Part shown: in pieces, positions 60,378 to 64,000 of the stretch | How positions within the stretch are numbered: position 1 is the first letter of the stretch | How the letters are laid out: each line of letters begins with the position of its first letter | Assembly: GCF_001307295.1 (NCBI RefSeq) | Contig: NZ_CP012700.1 | Coordinates: 1,057,001 to 1,121,000 of the forward strand | From: Sphingopyxis macrogoltabida | Lineage (GTDB): Bacteria; Pseudomonadota; Alphaproteobacteria; Sphingomonadales; Sphingomonadaceae | Length of the DNA: 64,000 nt | Direction: 5' to 3' | Notes under the pieces: model-generated | What the model was told of the DNA's origin: nothing | The model's input: only the letters and a program-made list of their open reading frames with translations | The model's database searches: none | Made by a program: the position numbers and the translations under genes

Positions 60378-60386
60378 TTCTCCTAG
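60378..60386. repeat. target-site duplication TTCTCCTAG, right copy
   Basis: Matches 57981-57989. Removing the unit and one copy joins GTCTGTCAAA to TTCTCCTAG and CCCTGCGCGA, the likely pre-insertion sequence. Confidence 0.9.
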
Positions 60387-60427
60387 CCCTGCGCGAGTGT
60401 TTCCCCTATGTTCTAGGGAGGACCGAG

Positions 60428-60658
60428 ATGAGCGCCATTATGACGAATTTCGACGTTGATACCTCCGAGGCGCACGGATCCCGCAAGTGGGAAGGCCTCT
60501 CTGAGCTTGATCAGGCAATTCGCGACAATCGCCTAATGGAGTACAGGCTCAAGAAGTCGTGGGCTGATCCTTGGGGACGCAAGCTGACGATAATCGGCCT
60601 TATCGTCATTGGCGCAGTTTTCGCGTTTCTGGCTGGAGCATCCTTCGGCCTGTGGTGA
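60428..60658 (+). CDS. small membrane-anchored hypothetical protein
   Basis: 76 residues with a soluble N-terminal part (MSAIMTNFDVDTSEAHGSRK, DQAIRDNRLMEYRLKKSW) and one C-terminal membrane helix (LTIIGLIVIGAVFAFLAGAS). AGGGAGGA lies 7 bases before the ATG, so it is probably expressed. Its promoter region was interrupted by the IS-flanked unit at 57990-60377. Function unknown; it converges with traG. Confidence 0.75.
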   Translation: MSAIMTNFDVDTSEAHGSRKWEGLSELDQAIRDNRLMEYRLKKSWADPWGRKLTIIGLIVIGAVFAFLAGASFGLW

Positions 60659-60668
60659 CCGTTGCAGG

Positions 60669-63371
60669 TCACCACTCCTTTACATCATCCGCTGCTTCTG
60701 CACTGGCACCTTGGGCTCCCTTGGTGATTGCGTCCAGACGTCCCCTAGAGTCGGTAATCTTCTGGCGACCGGCCGCCTGAGCCCTTTGCACATCTTCACG
60801 GACATCGCCGACCCCCATCCGTGGTACTGAACCGGAATCCCCGCCGCCGGTTTGTGATCGGCCGCGCACTGACGCCTCGCCGGAGACGGTCGGACGGGAT
60901 ACGGGCTGTCCAGGGACGAGTACGAGGCGATCGTCGATCCCGTCGCGAAGCTGCTCGGCATAGCTTTCGATGAACTTTGCCTGCAATGCCTGACCTTCCG
61001 GGCTAAGCTGGAAAGTGACATCGTCGAACCGCGCATTGCCATAGAAATCGCGGTTGCTCTCGATCTCGGCGAGACCCCATTCGCGGTAGGCTTGGGACAG
61101 ATTGAGACTGCCTGCAGCGCTGTTTCCTTCGAAGAATGACGCCTGGCTCTCGAGACGATTGGCAAGCTCCTCGGCCCGGCGAGCCTCGATGGTGAAGCTC
61201 TGGGCTTCTGTCAGAGATGCGTTCATGCCGCTCGCGGTGCTCGAGATCGACGAGCTTGATGAGGTACTGACTGAGCGAACGAACCCATCGCGGGTGCTCG
61301 ACCAATTGCGGCTGTCAGACATCTGGGACAGGCTCCCGAAGATCCGCGAACGGTCTTCCGAAGCGATCCCGATATCGCTGTCGGTCCACGTGCGTGTCCC
61401 ACCGCCCTTTGCTCCGATGCTTCCAGACAGCACGCCATTTGAAATTCCGGCCTTTGCCCCGGCCTCACCGCCGAGAAACCAAGCAGTAGAGATGTCATCG
61501 GCCGCTCTGCGCGACAGCCCGAATTGCCGCTGCAGACTGGTCGATGCCTGATCGACCTCGCTGAACGCGGTCTGGATGCTGTCGGAGTTCGAGGTGCCGG
61601 TCGCGCTCTCGAAGGATGTGCCGCGGCTGAACTGGTCCCTGAGCTCGCGGAACTTCGTGACCGCGCTGGTCGTCGATTCCGTTGCGACATTCGCATAGGT
61701 CTCGCTGTTGGCGCGGGCCTGCGATGCCATCGTCGAAAGGCGTGCCGTGAATTCCTGGCCCAGCGTCGGCGTGAAAGGATAGCTGGATGTCGGGATCTGA
61801 TCGTAGCTGCCGTCAGGAAAGCTCGTGGTCATTGCCCCGGTGTCGCTGAAGGTCCGCGTCTGCGGCGCGCCATAGGTGAAGCTCGGCGCGATCGTGCCTT
61901 GTGCGAACTGGCGGGTGAGGACACTCGAGTTTTCGAAGCTCGTGTTGCCGAGCGAGACGTTGCCGGTACTCGCCTCGCGGGCCGCTTCCTCGGCCGCGTT
62001 CTGGCTCGGGTTGAGGTAGCTCGTGGCGTGGTGTGAAATCGCCATGGCGCCCTTGGCCACACCGCCTGCCAGGAACGGCACCGATGCGATGAGATAGCCG
62101 GCCAGCAGACCGATATCGCTGTTGACGTCGGCCATTCCGGTAAAGCTCGCCAAGCTGAGGCCGTTGCTGCCCGTGACCGCGCTTATGTCGGCGGCGCCCT
62201 TGTACATCAGCATCATGTGGAGGATCACGAACAGCGGTCCCCAGGCCGCGAGATAGAAGAAGCCTGTCACATAGCCCTTGAGTGCGACAGGTCCCGTCTT
62301 GGGGAGCAGGAAGAGCGGGAAGAGCACCGGAAATAGCGCATAGAACAGCACGGTCAGCACGACGTTCAGGAGTGGGACCCACTTCATGGCGTTGCTCGCA
62401 ATCGAGCCATAGGTCCGCTCGGTCTGAATGTCGGCGCGGGTCTGCGCGTAGACGTCGACATTGCCCGCGCCGCTGGTGCCGGACATCGAATGCATGGCCT
62501 GGCTCATCGCGTTGATGGTCAGCGTCTGCTTGAAGATTTCGGTCGCGTTGGCCGAGACGCCGGTGAGATACTGATAGGCCACCGGCAGGTCGGCAAAGAG
62601 CTTCGCCTTGGCGAGCGCGGCCGTCTGGTTGGGGTAAAGCTGACGGCCAAACACCGATCCCATCGCATCGACCAGTCCGGCCCACTGCGCATTGAGCGTG
62701 TCGTAGGCCTCGCGGCAGGTCACGATGTTCGAGCTCACCTGGCCTGAAGCGGTATCCCGCGTCAGGAACCGCTGCGCGCGCGCCTGACTGCCCGGCGCGA
62801 TTGTCGCCCAGATGTTGCCGGTTTCTGCCAACTCCTTCATCGAGTAGCGGCCGAGCAGAACGTCGTAGAACACGCATTGCCGGAAGTGCTCGTCGAGATT
62901 GGCAGCAAACTCCGGATCGGAAATCCGCAAGGACCGGGTCGCATCGTAGAGCCGAGCGCCGTAGATCATCCCGTTTTTTGAATAGTTGAGATCACCGGGC
63001 AGGCCGAACACCACTTCTGCCGAGCCCGTCAGATAGTCGCCGACCTGGCTGGTAAAGCTCGCCATCAAGGCAAGACCCAGCGGCACGTTGCTGACATTGG
63101 CCGGGGCGAGGCTCGGATTGAGCCGGTCGGTCACATGGACATCGAGCCGCGGCACCATGAGGCAGGAGTAGATGAGCGTTGCGCCGAGGAACCAGTTTAT
63201 CCAGGCGCGCCAGTCCTGATTGAACGCGAGGGTGATGGCAGACAGGCCAAGCCCCATTACCATCACCACCTGGAGCAGGCTCTTGTAGCCCCCGTTACCG
63301 GTCCAGGCGGCGACTGCCTGGAAGACGTTGACCAGATAGTCCCCGCCGCCGACCGTGAAAATCTCGACCAT
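60669..63371 (-). CDS. traG: F-type conjugal transfer protein TraG
   Basis: 900 residues, close to F TraG (938). The N-terminal half is a membrane domain with several hydrophobic segments (LLQVVMVMGLGLSAITLAFN, WINWFLGATLIYSCLMVP, VVLTVLFYALFPVLFPLFLL, FFYLAAWGPLFVILHMMLMY). The C-terminal half is periplasmic and Ser/Thr/Gln-rich, with long stretches such as SVSTSSSSSISSTASG. TraG functions in pilus assembly and mating-pair stabilisation and, in F, entry exclusion. Lies 33 bases downstream of traH on the minus strand. Confidence 0.93.
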   Translation of the reverse strand: MVEIFTVGGGDYLVNVFQAVAAWTGNGGYKSLLQVVMVMGLGLSAITLAFNQDWRAWINWFLGATLIYSCLMVPRLDVHVTDRLNPSLAPANVSNVPLGLALMASFTSQVGDYLTGSAEVVFGLPGDLNYSKNGMIYGARLYDATRSLRISDPEFAANLDEHFRQCVFYDVLLGRYSMKELAETGNIWATIAPGSQARAQRFLTRDTASGQVSSNIVTCREAYDTLNAQWAGLVDAMGSVFGRQLYPNQTAALAKAKLFADLPVAYQYLTGVSANATEIFKQTLTINAMSQAMHSMSGTSGAGNVDVYAQTRADIQTERTYGSIASNAMKWVPLLNVVLTVLFYALFPVLFPLFLLPKTGPVALKGYVTGFFYLAAWGPLFVILHMMLMYKGAADISAVTGSNGLSLASFTGMADVNSDIGLLAGYLIASVPFLAGGVAKGAMAISHHATSYLNPSQNAAEEAAREASTGNVSLGNTSFENSSVLTRQFAQGTIAPSFTYGAPQTRTFSDTGAMTTSFPDGSYDQIPTSSYPFTPTLGQEFTARLSTMASQARANSETYANVATESTTSAVTKFRELRDQFSRGTSFESATGTSNSDSIQTAFSEVDQASTSLQRQFGLSRRAADDISTAWFLGGEAGAKAGISNGVLSGSIGAKGGGTRTWTDSDIGIASEDRSRIFGSLSQMSDSRNWSSTRDGFVRSVSTSSSSSISSTASGMNASLTEAQSFTIEARRAEELANRLESQASFFEGNSAAGSLNLSQAYREWGLAEIESNRDFYGNARFDDVTFQLSPEGQALQAKFIESYAEQLRDGIDDRLVLVPGQPVSRPTVSGEASVRGRSQTGGGDSGSVPRMGVGDVREDVQRAQAAGRQKITDSRGRLDAITKGAQGASAEAADDVKEW

Positions 63372-63404
63372 GTCTGTTGTCCCGCCTGGATGTGGTTGGT
63401 CCGA

Positions 63405-64000
63405 TCAGTGGGTGAGGGCGCGGTTCTGGACGCCGCGCGACCAGTCCAGCGATGCGGCCATTCCGGGCGACATCGAGGCGGCCAGCACGTTCTCGATGAA
63501 CGCCGTCTTCTCGATGATCTGCAGCACCGCATTGACCTTGAGGTGCGTGTTGGCCTGCCGGTCAGCGAGAGCCTGACGCACGACATTGACCTGATTCTGC
63601 CACATGGCGATCTTGGCTTCGTCGGCCCCGATGAAGCTCGACATCGAGCGGCCCGCCTCGCTCACGATCCGGTCGAGCACGGCAAACAACAGGTCGACAC
63701 TGGCGATCTCGGCCAGGGTCTCCCGGTCGTCGGTCGGCATGCCCCGGCCATAGGCCGCCTGGACGGTCAGGATCTTGTAGAGCGGGATAGACGCGACTTG
63801 CAGCAGTTCCTTCTGCTCTTCGCTGATCGCGGTGTCGTCCCGGATGGCCTGAACCATACCGCCGATGAGCGCAGCCACGCGCGGCCGCAGCGCTTTCGAT
63901 GCCGGCAGGCTCAGCGACTTGAAGCCCGGGTTGAGGCACTTCTCCGTTTCGTCGCAGTCGAAGATGAGGACATTGCCATTCGCCGTGCCATCCAGCAGCG
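63405..64000 (-). CDS. traH: F-type conjugal transfer protein TraH, 3' part
   Basis: The frame runs off the right edge; about 197 C-terminal residues are visible, from LLDGTANGNVLIFDCDETEK through CLNPGFKSLSL and MVQAIRDDTAISEEQKELLQ to WSRGVQNRALTH. This matches the C-terminal half of TraH, a periplasmic pilus-assembly protein that works with TraF, TraW and TrbC. Two cysteines (FDCDETEKC) are conserved in the family. No start or signal peptide is in view. Confidence 0.9.
   Translation of the reverse strand, partial: LLDGTANGNVLIFDCDETEKCLNPGFKSLSLPASKALRPRVAALIGGMVQAIRDDTAISEEQKELLQVASIPLYKILTVQAAYGRGMPTDDRETLAEIASVDLLFAVLDRIVSEAGRSMSSFIGADEAKIAMWQNQVNVVRQALADRQANTHLKVNAVLQIIEKTAFIENVLAASMSPGMAASLDWSRGVQNRALTH

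Noticed and set aside
1..64000. CRISPR arrays, tRNA/rRNA genes and replication origin
   Set aside because: No regularly spaced short repeats, tRNA-like cloverleaf or rRNA sequence, and no replication initiator gene, could be seen.

Overview
The window looks like part of a large conjugative plasmid (or plasmid-derived integrative element) from a GC-rich alphaproteobacterium, most likely a sphingomonad (Sphingomonas/Sphingobium/Novosphingobium group). The evidence is gene content: a strawberry-notch helicase gene, a large ParB-domain protein, an ArdC-type antirestriction protein, SSB, several small DUF families familiar from sphingomonad plasmids, a MobF relaxase with its coupling protein and a ribbon-helix-helix partner, and F-type traG/traH. 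No replication gene, tRNA, rRNA or CRISPR array was seen.

Layout. (1) 1-7.0 kb: a strawberry-notch helicase gene broken twice by recombinase-in-trio (RIT) elements. One RIT element is complete (about 1488-5211, with 90-bp inverted ends and a 5-bp target duplication); the other shows only its last recombinase and right end (1 to about 1163). (2) 7.0-23.0 kb: a mosaic accessory region. It holds an Xre/RES toxin-antitoxin pair with three spaced operator-like sites, a DUF6933-like gene, a TIR-domain gene whose 3' end runs into an hsp20 gene, an IS66 remnant, a zinc alcohol dehydrogenase, an IS1380-family element beside a truncated gene, a complete QatABCD anti-phage operon, a cysteine-rich gene split by an IS256-family element, and a zinc-ribbon/GGCT-domain fusion protein. 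(3) 23.5-37.4 kb: plasmid backbone (parB-like, ardC-like, small DUF genes, ssb, probable oriT region, RHH gene, traD, traI). Most backbone genes share a TCAGGAG or CAGGAG ribosome-binding context. (4) 37.4-57.8 kb: a second accessory block. It starts with a small operon under a LexA/CI-like repressor (thermonuclease, DUF5818, DUF6961). Next is a Dcm-type methyltransferase/Vsr/EcoRII-type restriction cassette. Last is a six-gene helicase-rich cluster: an SNF2 helicase and a large unrecognised protein on the minus strand, diverging from a UvrD-like helicase, DrmA-like and DrmB-like (DUF1998) proteins and a NERD-domain helicase on the plus strand. (5) 58.0-60.4 kb: an IS-flanked unit in which an IS end fragment, two passenger genes and a complete IS share one 9-bp target duplication. 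(6) 60.4-64.0 kb: traG and the 3' end of traH, on the minus strand.

How it fits together. The RHH-traD-traI order and the F-type traG/traH genes indicate self-transfer. Between these transfer modules the plasmid carries defence cargo: QatABCD, a TIR protein, a CCWGG-type restriction-modification cassette and a DISARM-like cluster. The DISARM-like cluster is the best candidate for an incompletely described system. It has DrmA- and DrmB-like core proteins and a DrmD-like SNF2 helicase but no phospholipase-D DrmC. In its place are a NERD helicase, a UvrD-like helicase and an unrecognised protein of about 985 residues, all beside a 5-methylcytosine methyltransferase.
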